A DNA stretch of 64,000 nt from Plasmodium coatneyi. Its lineage: Eukaryota; Apicomplexa; Aconoidasida; Haemosporida; Plasmodiidae. Of this stretch, positions 21,666 to 34,103 are shown piece by piece. The first letter of the stretch is position 1. Each line of letters begins with the position of its first letter. Below the pieces are notes generated by a model. That model was not told the DNA's origin and ran no database searches. It saw nothing but the letters and a program-made list of their open reading frames with translations. A program made the position numbers and the translations under genes. Where the stretch lies: the NCBI RefSeq assembly GCF_001680005.1, contig NC_033557.1, forward strand, positions 62,001 to 126,000. Direction: 5' to 3'.

Positions 21666-22046
21666 GTTGTTATGGGAATCTTATATATATAAAGAGTGGG
21701 GAAAAAAAATTTATCAGTATTTTAAATTGAAATAAAATACGGTACAATTTTTTAAAAACAAATTATAATTGAAGAAATTCAAATACAAGAATTATATCTA
21801 TTCGTAGGTTCTTCTTTCTTTTTAAATTATGATTCGATTTGGAAAGGAGTTGTATGAAAGAAAAAAAGACAAAATATTATAATTAGTTCGGCGGTTTCTT
21901 TTTTTTTATTCTAAAAACAATTATTTATTGTAATATATAGGAAAAAGAAGTGTCTACCAATAGGAATTGTTCTTCTACTTTCTTTTTTTTCATAATATAA
22001 TATTTTTTCAATAGTAGATGAAAAAAAAAAAAAAAAAAAAAAAAAG
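21666..22046. repeat. 5-prime flank of the frameshifted gene, duplicated at 24570-24710
   Basis: Positions about 21885-22045 closely match 24570-24710: ATTCTAAAAACAAT, TATTTATTGTAATATATA, AAGTGTCTACCAATAGGAAT, GTTCTTCTACT and TCATAATATAATATTTTTTC, ending in a long A tract. Together with the related introns and N-termini, this shows that the two genes arose by tandem duplication including the promoter. Confidence 0.8.
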
Positions 22047-22446
22047 GGAGTCATAGTATGGACAGTGTGATACGTAAAACGCGTCGCGATGCCGCTGCTG
22101 GTGGTTGACTATACCTAATGCTCCACTTACACCAGTTAAGTGGCGAGCTCCACAGATCCAAAGCCCATAATGCATTGAAGAAGCTAACAGGGGCTAATGG
22201 GTGGTTACACTCATTCTGTCTCCCCACAGTGTACGACGCGACCTGTTTGGATGTGTCGTGAATTGTCCTCCAATCAGGGTTTTGCTAACGCGCAGATTGT
22301 ACGGAAGTGTGCTTGGAATTTTGCTTTCTTGGGGAGATTAATCAGGGTAGTAATACATTAGTACTGTGACTACAACTGGGGTTTTTTACCCCAACCGGTG
22401 GGGGAGGACCCAAATGGAGTCATCTCTCCTAAAAAAAACATTCCGT
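22047..22446. other. GC-richer segment just beyond the lysophospholipase stop codon
   Basis: About 400 bases with markedly higher GC than the surroundings and no long reading frame. It contains CCACTT-ACACCAGTT-AAGTGG (22123-22143), a 6-bp stem with a 9-base loop, GCGTCGCG near 22081, and GGGGTTTTTTACCCC near 22379. It may be the 3-prime UTR of the minus-strand gene or an independent non-coding RNA. Confidence 0.45.
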
Positions 22447-24367
22447 TCACGCTTTAACGGACTGCAACTGAACCAGCCAGTCGATAAACTTCTTGAGGAT
22501 TCTCTCATTCCCCGGTTCCAGAGGAAGAATATGGTCCATGTCCTCAATGGTAAACAATTCCTTGTTCTTCGTTTTAAGTGCATTAAAAAATTTGGACACT
22601 CCAGTGTACGAACAAGCGCTATCCAGCACCGAGTGGACAAACAATATTTGTACGTCTTCCGGGATGTACTTCATATCCTTGTGTAAGGCATCTACTGCCT
22701 TTAAAAGTTCATTCCCGAAACGGTTCGTTATGGCCTTATTGTAACAGTGGGGGTCAAAGCTAAACAGGTCATTAATGTAAGGGAACATCTCAAACTTCAG
22801 GGAAGGGCCCAGTCTCATGGTGGGGAGAAGTGCGGCTGCAACCTTCGCCATAGGTATGTAGAAGTACTTATATTCTGGCTTCTTCTTCAGGTCGTCTAGA
22901 GAAATCATGCCCGCTAGACTAATCACTCCCTTTATGTTTAAGCGCTTAATTGATTCATCTCCTTTTTTTTCCCTCAATTGTAATATTCTTAAAACGATAT
23001 TTCCTCCCATTGATAGACCCATGAAGTAGAATGGAGGGACGCCATTCTTCCTGCTATTGTTCACGGTATTTGGAGTTTGTTCCCCACTAGATGGAGTGTT
23101 GCCAGGAGAGGGATAAGTTCCCTGTGATGTTTCCTCATTATCGGAGGATTCCCCATCGTTAGACGTGTTAACACCCCCATTGGCTGCTTTTTTATTTTTC
23201 TTCTTTTTCCCTGGTTCGCATAATGAGTCGTATACAATGTTAGCATACTGCACCACGTCGCGAATTAAATCCTGAAAGTTATTTATGTGGGTCTTCACAT
23301 TTTTTACGCATCCGGACTCTCCATGTCCTCTCATATCTAACCCGTAGACTGAGTAGCCATTTTTATTAAATTGTTCTACCCAGCTACCTTTATAAAGGTA
23401 GTAATTATTTCTATCGATGAGGGTGGCCTTTTCCTTACTCTCTATGATGGCATTATGCTTTAGGTACTCAAATCTCACATGGCAGTTTAGGGCATGTACT
23501 AGTATTATAATTCCGACGGGCTTGTCCACCACCCACTTGTATGTCTTCAGCTCTAGTCCGTCTCGACTTTTGAAGGACCCCGTCTTCAGGATGTCAGTAT
23601 GCTCTACTTTATTATTATTATCCGTGGTCTTGTTTGTATGCATATTTGGGGGGTCCTTTGCCACCTTATCGGCTAACTTATTAGGCGTCCCCTTGGCTAG
23701 CTGACTTGTAGCCTTTCCGGTCTGAACTGGGATTTTTTTCTCCGGTTCAGTTGGGATTTTATTTCCGGAGCCGGTGGCCTCTTTCCTAACTTCAAGAACT
23801 TTCTCTTTTTTCCCCTGCTTCTGAAATAAATCTTTAAGTGAGGATTTACTTTGTGATGGAGCTTCCTCTGTTTCCAGTGTTAAATTCCTAGCAACTCTAT
23901 TATTTGGTTTTAATGTCGCAGGACCATTCTGTCTTCCAAAGTCATCTTGGTGCTGGGAGGTACAGGTAAGGTAAAAGGTGCATGTATAGAAAATAGAAGA
24001 AAAAAAATGGAGGAAAAAAAAAAGGAAAAGGAGTAAATATGCATATAATAGTATGTACGATACGTACTATTCGTATGGGACATGTGCATAGCACGTGCAA
24101 CATTCCACGTCTTTGTGCCACCTATATTATTGTGCTTCTCTCCTTTTTTATTTTGCCTCTGTATGTGGGGGCCAGACTCACCTTTAGAAAAATATAAGCA
24201 GCAACAACAGAGAGGAGAGCAACTTTCTTGGTGAAGAACGATCCTCGTATGCTCTTCTTTGCACCCACTCCACTTTCTGAACTTCGTACTGACATTTCGT
24301 TTTTACCACTGTGGGATGACAACGCTCCTGATGATGCGGAGCAGATTATTTTTTTTGAGTGTACCAT
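22447..24367 (-). CDS. Exported lysophospholipase-like alpha/beta hydrolase (PST-A type)
   Basis: Exons 24182-24367 and 22447-23952, 563 residues, phase-0 junction with a GTGAGT donor. Exon 1 carries a recessed hydrophobic signal (VALLSVVAAYIFLK, about residues 48-62). Exon 2 opens with HQDDFGRQ and a PEXEL-like ARNLTLE, which is not strictly RxLxE. The hydrolase core shows IIILVHA (oxyanion region), GLDMRGHGES (about 267-275), the nucleophile elbow GLSMGG with Ser near 376, an acid Asp near 506 in HSVLDSAC, and His near 536 in DMDHILPLEPG, so the Ser-Asp-His triad is complete. A low-complexity insert of about 55 residues (310-366) lies just before the elbow. PST-A proteins are predicted to act on lysophospholipids or monoglycerides in the host cell. 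Annotated substrate is by family only. Confidence 0.92.
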
Positions 24368-25713
24368 GTTGTGTTATGGATGTTATATATGCCAAAAGGA
24401 GGTATTTGTGAGTATTGAATTAAATCGTAGTTAGAAACAAATTATATTGAAGAAGGAATACAAAAATAAAATATGTCAGTCCGAAGTAAATTAAAACAAA
24501 ATGAGCAAAAGGTACAATTTAAAAAAGGGAATAATACAGTATGAAAGAATATAATATAAAATTTTATATCAATTCGACATTTCCTTTTTTTATTCTAAAA
24601 ACAATATTTATTGTAATATATAAGAAAAAGAAGTGTCTACCAATAGGAATGGTTCTTCTACTCTCTTTTTTTTCATAATATAATATTTTTTCATAGTAGA
24701 TGAAAAAAAAAAATAAAAATAAAAAGTGTCTATCAGTTTGACCGTTTCTTTCTTTTTTTTTTTTCTATAATATATTTTTCTATGTAGTAGATAGAAAAAA
24801 ATATTTACCAACAATTAAATTAAAACTAATGGACCGTACAATTAAAAAAAATATTTTTATGTCCAAAAAAGAAAAAAAAAAAAAAAAGAAGAAACTAGGG
24901 ATAGATAAATACTGGTAGGTGGATTTTTTTATGCACGGATCGGCTAGCTGTCGTTAATTATAAGAAAAGAAGGATAAAATTATTGCAAGTGCATAATTTA
25001 TTTAAAATTTTCTTCTTTTGCATGCAGTCATTCATTCAAAGGATTAAGACCACTACATTTTTTTTAATATAGAGAAATGTTAAATTAATGAAAAAAGAAG
25101 AAACTGAAGGAACTAAGTAATTTATATATGTGCATATATACTGTATGAATGCATACACTGAACTCATAGAATAAATAATTAAGAGTACGCACAACAATCT
25201 ATGAACATGCAATTTTTTATTAAAATATAAATATATGTGAATTTGCCCCGAAAATAATTTTTTTTTTCTCTCGCATGGTATAAAAAGTTTTTATTATACA
25301 GAACAAATCTTTTAAAAAATAAAAAGAAAGTTAGTCCATTCAATATATAATTTCTTTTTTTTATTTTGAAATTTTTGATAATAACTGCATAAATAGATTT
25401 CTATATTAGAAAAATATCTACAATTATATATTTTTTCATATTACTTTTTAGTCCTTATGTTTTTACTGTTTTATAATTTTTTGAATTATGTAATAATTCA
25501 TATTTTTTAATTTTTTCTGTTCCTTACTATTTAATAAGAATTAAGAAATAATGAATTTATTTTACCTAAATATATGGGTTCAGTTATTAATTATACTATT
25601 ATATTGATATTCGTATACACAGAATACCTTCTAATTTTAAATATAAGGAAAAAATTTATTCTATTGAATAGCTAAAAAAAAGTACACATGGAAGAATATA
25701 ATTATATTACCTA
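24368..25713. other. AT-rich intergenic region
   Basis: Contains the duplicated 5-prime flank (24570-24710) and then roughly 900 bases of very AT-rich DNA with long A and T runs. It separates two divergently transcribed genes (minus at left, plus at right) and so holds both promoters. No gene supported. Confidence 0.55.
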
Positions 25714-27052
25714 ATGAAACATTCTTTTTTTTTTAATTTGAGAGTAAAAAAAAAGAAGAACCCAGAGTTATTATATAAGAAGAGTAAAGCTTACAACTAT
25801 AGTTTGGCATCTGTACACAACCTTACTTATTTCATCTTTCGCAGTTCTTTCAATTCATGCTTCAGCGGTAAGATAAGCCCTACACCTTATATAAGAACAA
25901 TGTTATATGTATATATTTGTAAATTTTATTGGTGAATTTTGATTGCTTAATTTTAGGTACAAAATAATAATGAATAAACTTCTTCCCTTCTGTTCTTTCC
26001 TTTTTCTGTTCTGCAGAATGATGTAGAACTGGGAAATGCTCCGGATGATGTTGTAAGGGTGGCGGATCCTTCAAGCGGAAACTTTGAATTAGAAGGAATT
26101 GCAGCAACTCCATCAGAGGGGGAGCTCGAATTGGCACCAGGTGAAGAAGCTAATGGACCAATTGTACAAGAAGTCGAGGAGGATTTAGAGACCTGCTGCT
26201 CCTTTATGCTATTCAATGTAAGACACACGGGGAGATCCTTTCGGGATACATGTCGTTCCAATAAGCAAGCGAAACAACAAAAAGAAGAAGAAAAAGAAGA
26301 AAAAGAAGATGAAGATCACGCAGGGGAAGAAACCTTAAAATCAGCTGAAATACCCAAAGAATAAAACGTAAAGGGGCCAATAGATAATACAAAGGATGAT
26401 TTAACAATGGGAGATCCTATGAGCTATGACGCATTATTTTCACTCATTGTTGATGGAAGTATGGCGCATGAGCATATTAAGGAATACGAAGATTCATTTA
26501 GACAATACCTTAAGGATGCAGAAGCAAAGACGCCGTTAGAACAAAAACAACAGGAACCACAGGCACCTGTAGAAGTTCCACAAGAAGAAATAAATGAAGA
26601 AGTAAAGGGAGAAGAAGAAGTAAAAGAAGAAATAAAAGAAGAAGTGAAAGAAGAAGTAAAGGAAGAAGTAAAAGAAGAAGTAAATGAAGAAGTAAAAGAG
26701 GAAGTAAAGGAAGAAGTGACAGAAGAAGTAAAGGACGAAGTAAAGGTAGAAGAGGAGGAAGACGTACAACAGAAGGAAGTATATCCGGAGAAGGAATCGA
26801 CAATAAAACATGACAATACAAGGGAAGAAAAAGCTCCCATTGAAGGGAAAGGAACCTTCCTAATGAGAAGGGGAGGAAAGGAAAGTGGTAGGTGGAAGGA
26901 GCTGGAGGAGGAAGGAAGATCCTGAAAGAAAAGCATTTGCTGAAAGAGAAGTTTTTGCTGAAAGTGAAGTAGCTCCTGTAGAAAAAGAATATTCAAAAAA
27001 GGAGGAAAAGGTTGTACAGGGAAGAATACACTCTGGTGATGAGGGAATGTAA
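25714..27052 (+). pseudogene. Broken exported-type protein with EEVK acidic repeats
   Basis: Exon 1 starts at ATG 25714 and has a GTAAGA donor at 25868. Before the donor, an export-like hydrophobic segment (LLISSFAVLSIHASA) is open, but in another frame from the ATG; the frames would meet with one base fewer in the 9-A run at 25746-25754. Exon 2 begins at 26017 (CAG acceptor) with NDVELGNAPDD, in phase with that hydrophobic frame. It meets an in-frame TAA at 26362-26364, continues open in the same frame from 26365 through MGDPMSYDAL and a long EEVKEEVK-type repeat, and stops at 26925. A further shift near there reopens a frame (DPERKAFAERE) to 27052. Three separate lesions argue for a pseudogene, though the first lies in a homopolymer. 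No PEXEL was seen. Family unknown. Confidence 0.7.
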
Positions 27053-28174
27053 ATACTTGCTGATGCTAAGGAGGGGAAGTCACTGAGGAAGAATCTGTTT
27101 AGTGTAAAGAAGAAGGTGCTGGAGAGAAAGAGGATGCTTTTGAAGGAGAAGGCGAAACGTAAATAGAATGAAAATACATATAAAAGTGGTAAATTGGATC
27201 AAGAAGGAAAAAAAAGAAAAAAAGGAATCTCAATTCTTTCCCATATTCAAGGAATTTATTTTTCCGTATTATTCATATGGACATTCTTCCTTTTAAAATT
27301 TTCACGCTAGATATCCTATTGCACAATATAAATACATGAATTGTTAATTTTTATTTTTTTTTAACGTTTCAAATGATACAGCGATTTTGTGTATGTATTA
27401 TTTGTTGATTTGTCCATTGGTTTAAAGATTCACGGTTTTGGGGAATATTGCGCCCTAAATATGCTTTCCAGTTTTCCAGGCTTAGGGTTTCAGGGGTTAG
27501 GTTTTTATCATTTGAAGAACCAAATCTTCTTAACCCTGCAGACATTCTGCAGCACAGTTACTTGAAGCGCACTGATATGCTTGTGGTGATATAGTGTGAA
27601 CAGCGTGCATATATGGGGAGATGCACTCTGTGAATTGTTCTCATTTTCCAGGCGTCCTACTATTTGAATGATTCCGATATGTCCCCATTTTTATTGTGTG
27701 GAGGGTTCAAGACTCAGTGTTCCATGTGCAGGGTTCAAGGGTTAGGTTTGATATACCGGTCAGCCTGTTGCGTGTTCCTAAAAATCATATTTTTATATGT
27801 TACTTTATAATCTGGTCGGAATGCAAAAAGCATAACAGGAGTATTCGTCAAAATGTGAATAAATGTATATATGTATGCCCCCTCATATTAATGAAAGAAA
27901 ATGCATTTATTATTTTACAAAATGATAAAAATTCCGGATTTGCGCGATCGTAAAAAATATTTGTATTGGTTTGGAGAAAAAAGAAAAAAAATAAAGATGA
28001 ATGAATGAGTAGGGTGTGTGTGTGTAGGATTTAGCATTTTAGGGGTGTGTGTATGTAGGATTTCGCATTTTAGGATGTGAAGTAGTAATTACTGTTAAGT
28101 GAACAACATTTCACACCCCCATTAAAGAAACATTTTCTCCCTTTTTTTTTTTTTTTTTTTTTTCTTTTGTTCAG
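27053..28174. other. Intergenic with decayed telomere-like motifs
   Basis: More frame-broken Glu/Lys-coding sequence continues to about 27170. Then come AT-rich DNA and scattered telomere-like pieces: TTAGGGTTTCAGGGGTTAGG near 27482, GGGTTCAAGGGTTAGG near 27732, and GGATTTAGCATTTTAGG-type units at 28025-28075. No SICA extracellular or membrane exon was found, although a SICAvar terminal exon begins at 28175. Confidence 0.55.
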
Positions 28175-28770
28175 TATTTTGGTAAGCTTGGTAAGGGAAG
28201 AAAACGTTACAGAAGGGCTTATCAATTACGTGGTCCGTCCTTAGAACAGCAGATTGTTGACCATGTGGACCATCCTGGTCCACACACATATACATTAGTA
28301 AAGGAACGAAAACAACCAAGATCAACACCAAAGAGAAGGAGGAAAAGACGTGCTGTTGGTCGTGCTGGTCGTCATCGTGGTGTACGTCGCCGCATGATTA
28401 TAGATATTCATTTAGAAGTCTTAGACGAATGTCAAAAAGGGGACCTACATTTGACAAAAGAAGACTTTTTTGAAATTCTGGTTCGGGAATTTATGGGAAG
28501 CGAATTTATAAAAAGAAAACATTTTCTTAAGGAACAGGTTGCAAGTTCAGATTCCGGGTTTAGGGAGGAAGATTTTGTTCCTAAGGAAAGTGTTCCTTAG
28601 GAAGATGTTCCTATGGAGCAGGTTCCAAGTTCAAATTCCGTGTTTAGGGAGGAAGCCTTTGTTCTTAAGGGTGAAGTTTCTAGTTCAGATTCCGGGTTTA
28701 CGGTGTAATGTTCTTAAGGAACAGGTTCAAATTTCAGATTCCGGGATTAGGGTGTAATAAATATTTTATT
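28175..28770 (+). pseudogene. Orphan SICAvar terminal (cytoplasmic) exon
   Basis: A T tract and CAG acceptor lead into YFGKLGKGRKRYRRAY, then HTYTLVKERK, a Lys/Arg-rich block, RRMIIDIHLEVLDECQKGD, TKEDFFEILVREFMGSEF and the tail repeat SSDSGFREEDFVPKE. This is the classical SICAvar last exon. The frame meets TAG at 28598-28600, in place of an expected AAG lysine codon, then stays open in the same frame through further tail repeats to TAA near 28708; one more repeat follows, ending GATTAGGGTGTAATAA. Upstream SICA exons are missing, so the exon is either a fragment left by recombination or could be used only by trans events, for which there is no evidence. Confidence 0.88.
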
Positions 28771-31700
28771 TCTATTCAAAATCATAGGATATTATTTAAA
28801 TATGAATAATTTTTTTCTCATGGAATAAAACCTTGTGAGACATCCAAATATTAGGAGGTGGTGTAATGTAGAAAATATTCATATAAAAAAATACTTATGT
28901 AGAAAATATGGACAACACAGAACCTATTAAAATTGATTTTTTCAATAAACACACATATCTTCTCTGCGGAATTTTTTTCATTAGTGTTGCTAACATAGCA
29001 AACGTGTAAAGAATATTTAAAAAGGTAGATGCCTTTATTTTGTTTCTTCATGTGGTACATGCGCTTATATAATTCCTAAGTATGTTCATGCCAAGCAGTA
29101 TAAAAATTTATAGATATAGGACAATTTTATTTTCATAAAATGCAACACACTTATATTGTTTCTTTCTTAAACTTCAAGGCGTTCCGTTGTTTATAACATT
29201 CGTGCCTTGTATTTCATATAAAATATATATTATTTAAGGTGAGAACTATTTTTACGGAAAAGTGAAAAAAAAATTGTACAAAAGAAAACAAAATTTTCCT
29301 TAATTCTTTATTATAAGAACCGAAGTATTATAGAGCTAATTAAAATAATTTTTTACAATTATCGAGAGTTCTTTAAAAAAAGAGAAAAATAGAATTAGAG
29401 TAATTCTTCTAAAACTCCTTTCATTTTTTTTGAATTTCTTCCACTTCTGTTCAATTATTTTAAATTATGAACGAACCGCACCTATAAAATTAGAATCATT
29501 CTTGTGAACACCTAGAGTTCTTCCAAAAAAAAAAAAAAAAAAAATGAACAGAGTAATTTTTTTCAACTTTTCCTAATCCCTTCTTTTGTGTTATTGAGGG
29601 AACCACAGTAATATGAATTGCAAATAATTACAGTACATGCCGGAAGTTTTCTAGGAAAAAAAAATAAAGAATGGAGTGAAAAAAAATTGATGTTATCCAA
29701 ATTTTTTGTTCCAAAGAAGAAACGGTAGTACTGTAAAATTGAATTCATCCCTGCACATACCAAAAGTTTTTCAGGATAAATCATACATATACCCTAGTAT
29801 ATAACAAAAATAATAAAAAATACGTTGTGTATTTTTGTTATTTGCACTGAAAAAAAATAAGATCAAAAAGGTCCAGCGTGCTGTAAAAGTGTAACATAAA
29901 AAGCATAAAAATGCATAGCACATGTTAAAACAAAAGAAGATAATAAAATTGTAAAAAAAAAAAAAAATACAAATGTTTGAAGCATTGCAACTCTTATACC
30001 TCATAATAATACCCATCAACAAAGCAGTTTATAGAATTTTTCTATAGAAGAAGAACATATCAATTAAGAATTTTTAAAAGAAACACACAGGTATGCCCCT
30101 GCACACATGTCTAAATTATCCACACGGAATTTTCGTAAAACCCAATAAGCGCCAAGGGTCATTCTTCTGCTTTTGAATTGTACTGTATTTTGACTGCTCC
30201 TAACCTTCCGATGTATTTAAATATCAAATTCTGATTGAAACATTATAAATATACGAAAGAGCGACATATGCATTATTTTAGTTCTCTATTTTATTTTCCT
30301 TATTCTATTCTGGTATATTCTTCGTTACATAAAAGGTAGTCGAAAAGTAGCACTTCCTTCACAGCTCCATAAGGCCCATTCCGTATGATCCATTTTTGTA
30401 GTTGTTCAATTTGACACGGCTACTGTACAATGAACGTATTTCATTTGAAAACAAAGAAGATGAAATCACAAATATGAAATAAGAAGGAATATTCCTGACT
30501 GCCCGAAGCATAAAGAGCCCCATAATTTCAACTTATTTGAACAGATGGTACGTTGGCATATTTAATTGATAGTAATTTCATATTATGCATCCGTTCCTCA
30601 AGTGTAATTATTAAAGGCGATTGAATATAAAAAAATAATTTAGATTAAATGCATAACATTCCCTTTTTATAACGTCAAATATATTTTAAGTAAAATAATT
30701 TCATTAATAAATATAAAATGTAACATGTGATAATAAGAAACAAGAGCATGTTGACAAAATTAAGGAGAGTCCCTCACTTACCATTCTTTCCAAGCCTTCA
30801 AGCAATTCAGCGGTGTGCTCTGTGCTCATTCATTTATAGCTGTGTTCCACCCGAAGAGCGCACCATTAAATGGGAATTCGTGAATTGATCTAGACGAGCG
30901 TATATAATAGTACCCAAACGATATGTTAATCCGATATGTTACTAGGTGTGCACATGATTCCAATTTTTATCTGTTAAGGCGCTGTTATTTATCATTAAGT
31001 GTAACGTTACAGTAGTATATCATTCTGAACATAAAAATATATTTCTATTACACGACATTCAAAGAAGACAACACGCATTTTATGCAATGAAGTAAATTAT
31101 CGGCATAAATATTTATCAAAAAATGTGCCCGATTTGTTCATCTGTGCTAGGTAATATGAATTTTACACTATGCCATGTGTAGATCAGTCTATAGCACTAA
31201 TATAGAATAGTCTAAAATTGAAAAATTCTATGAATTCTTCATTTAAAGGAGGACACACAATTATCAACCTGATGAAAAAGAATTATCCAATGATATAATT
31301 TCCGTTTATGCGAAAATAATTGGAACACATTGGACCACCTGATTTTTAAACGTTTAACTTTCTTTTTGCAAAGTGGCTCTTTTATTGCTCACATATAAGT
31401 TATCCTTCCAATTACACTGAATAATGATCTATAAAAGGCACACCTTTTAAAAAAGAAAACACGTCGTTCATTAACAAGTATTACTTCTTTTAATTCTAAA
31501 CTGTATTCCCTTTATGTGTAACCATAATTAATTCTATGGTTACCTTTTTACATTACAATTAAAGAATAGCATTTAAAAAGGTGAAATAAAGCATTACACA
31601 AAATAAATTACCAATACTTTGCGATAATATCAATTTACTTAAATTATATATTTTTCCAATTAATTTTCTTTGTCATCCGTTAGTGTTAATTCTGCATTCA

Positions 31701-32867
31701 CATTTATTTCTATAAAATTATAACTCTATCAACATTTTCCTTAAATCACTGCTAAAGAAATAAATTTTTTTTCTTAACTTACTACTATTTATTTGAAAGC
31801 GTTTTTACGTTTTCTTCGCATTAGTGTAACATGATTGTCTGCAAAATAAATTTCGAATTTGTTCTCACATTATACATATTACATATTTTATATTTCTTAT
31901 GCGCAGCACGTTTGATTTAGTAAAATTTCATTACACACAAATAAAAATATCGTGAGAAGGCACCTTTGGCACATCATCTTTATGTGTATTAAAATTGTTT
32001 GTAAATGCGTAACATACATATAATGACACAAACGAAAATATGGCTGAATCAAAATTTAAATGTGTTTGTGTACTGTTCGTGAAAATGTTTTTTTTTGACA
32101 TATTTGCATATGTCAATATTAATGCATTCGCAGGTGCAAATATATATAACAATTAAGTTTTAGGCCTTTTCGCCTTTTCATTTATGCGTTCTATTTCTTC
32201 GCTTCATTATTTATTTGCTTCCTTACATTCGTGTACTTCATTTTTTCCTTTGACTTATTATTCCCCTCTTTAGCTATTACAATTATTTAGGAAACAATTT
32301 TATAGAGTACATTGCATATATCGCATTTTTCAAACCTCTGCATTGCTTTAATTCAGGCGGGATATTAATTTTTACCACATTATATGAAAAAAAATGTGTT
32401 AAATAATAAACAGAGATTTATTTAAATTACAATCCCACATACATGAGCATAGCAGAAATCAAACTGTTCATTGTTTCAAATTGCTATTGAGTTCTACATG
32501 AATAAAAGTTTCCATCAATTTATTACGCACACCGCACTTATTGTATATAGTCGCATATGGCATATATTATTCGCTCCACGCTTGAAGATTATATATGTAC
32601 ACATAATGCACACTCTGAGAATATTTTTTCTTCCTAGAAATGCATAAGTGATTAGGCGCAAAATATTTAATCAGCCCCTTAGCTTAATATACTTTCACAC
32701 ATTTGGTACTCTTCAATAGTTCAAACATTTTTAGTTAACTCCAAAAGTAATTGATATTTTATAAAGTGCGAACGTGAAGAATAAAAAATATACTTCTGTG
32801 TCCTTGGCAATTTGAACACTGTATACAGAGGAAATTATGATTCGCACAAAATTCCTTTACCACAGGG
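28771..32867. other. 4.1 kb intergenic region
   Basis: AT-rich throughout with no supportable gene, RNA or repeat array. Short open frames here lack codon bias, splice context or recognisable motifs. This marks the break between the variant-gene zone on the left and the exported-gene corridor on the right. Confidence 0.55.
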
Positions 32868-34103
32868 ATGTTTTACAAACTCCAAAATAAATGCATTATG
32901 AGGGAAAAAACCAAGAAACTCAAACTTTTCCTTAGTTTTATCATCCTTGCCCTCTTAATATGCACATGGAACTATCCCGATAAGGTACGAGGCATGCACA
33001 CATGATATTTAAGCGCTCCACAGCGGTCTGCCGTTTCACTGGCGCAGTTTAAGCGGAAATATTCGTTCACAAATATGCAAATATATATGTGTGTATACTT
33101 AGCACGTGTCACAAAATGTTCCACATGTTTCCTCCTTCTTCAGGACACATCCCCTGGAGAACCACATGGCCAGGTAAACCAGTCAAGCAGCTCATTACAC
33201 GTACGAACCAGCAGATTGCTGAGAGTAGACACAAAGCAAGATGGGAGCCCAAAGTATGCATTCCTGAGAGAAAGTATAAAACAGTTGGTAAACGAAGATG
33301 GTGCCAATTTTGAAAGAAAATTAATTTCCCTATTACGTGACCATAACATTGACAATAATTTTAGCACCTCAATGAAAAGTGATGATGCGCCGAAATACAC
33401 AGATCCAGTGCAACTTAGAAAAACATACAAAAAGGTTTCTCATTCATTAAAGAACCATAATAATTGTAATAGCAGCGTAGAAGGTTGTGATCTCTATGAT
33501 TTCTATGATGATGATGACGACGACAATAATTATAGGGACAGTGAAGAAACATTATATGATAAGGATGCCTCCAAAGACATCCACTCAGTTGACGATAGCA
33601 AATATGATTATGCCCATGATAGAGCATATGGTGCATTAAAAAAATCTGATTCGTACAGAAAGGGACGCCGCCGATCAAAATATGAGAACACGCATGGCAA
33701 AGAATTATATAAATCAAGAGATACATATAGAGGGTTAAAGTATAAACACAGTAGAAACGGCCTTTTCTCTTCCTTCTTTAAATTTTTAAAATCCGCGGAC
33801 ACAATGTACGAGAAGGAATTAATGAAGTTGATGACGTATGATCGTAGTAGTTCGCAAGGCAAAAAAATATCACCAAAACATAAAATGTACTTTAATATTC
33901 TTTCTCCACTTTTGGCGCCCTTCGTTCTTGTTCTTGTATCTATTGCAATAAACTATCCCTTAGGTGTTGTTTTATCATTTGTATTATATTTTATAATTGC
34001 GTTTTACGTGTTGTATAAAACGATGAATGCCGCCAAAAAATGTTCCTTCCTAGACAAGATAAAAAAGAAACGACGTTCTGAGCTGAGTGCTACTCGAAGA
34101 TAA
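32868..34103 (+). CDS. Exported protein with two C-terminal membrane segments (Pv-fam-d-like)
   Basis: Exons 32868-32984 and 33144-34103, 358 residues, phase-0 junction (GTACGA donor, TTCTTCAG acceptor). Exon 1 has a recessed hydrophobic signal (LFLSFIILALLICTW, about residues 20-34). A PEXEL-like site, RLLRVD, begins at residue 63; its fifth position is Val, so it is not canonical. The middle is hydrophilic, with a run of Asp (YDDDDDDNNY) and a Lys/Arg/Tyr-rich part. The C-terminus has two adjacent hydrophobic helices around residues 288-333 (LAPFVLVLVSIAINYPLGVV, then LSFVLYFIIAFYVLY) and a basic tail. The two-exon layout with a paired C-terminal TM resembles P. vivax Pv-fam-d and related exported families; I cannot confirm which. 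Confidence 0.82.

Noticed and set aside
24960..25680. Possible centromere
   Set aside because: AT-rich, but short and not clearly different from other intergenic regions here; no repeat structure typical of a centromere could be shown.
26424..26996. Ser/Phe-rich minus-strand frame of 190 codons
   Set aside because: It is the antisense of the plus-strand EEVK repeat; the repeat keeps several frames open.
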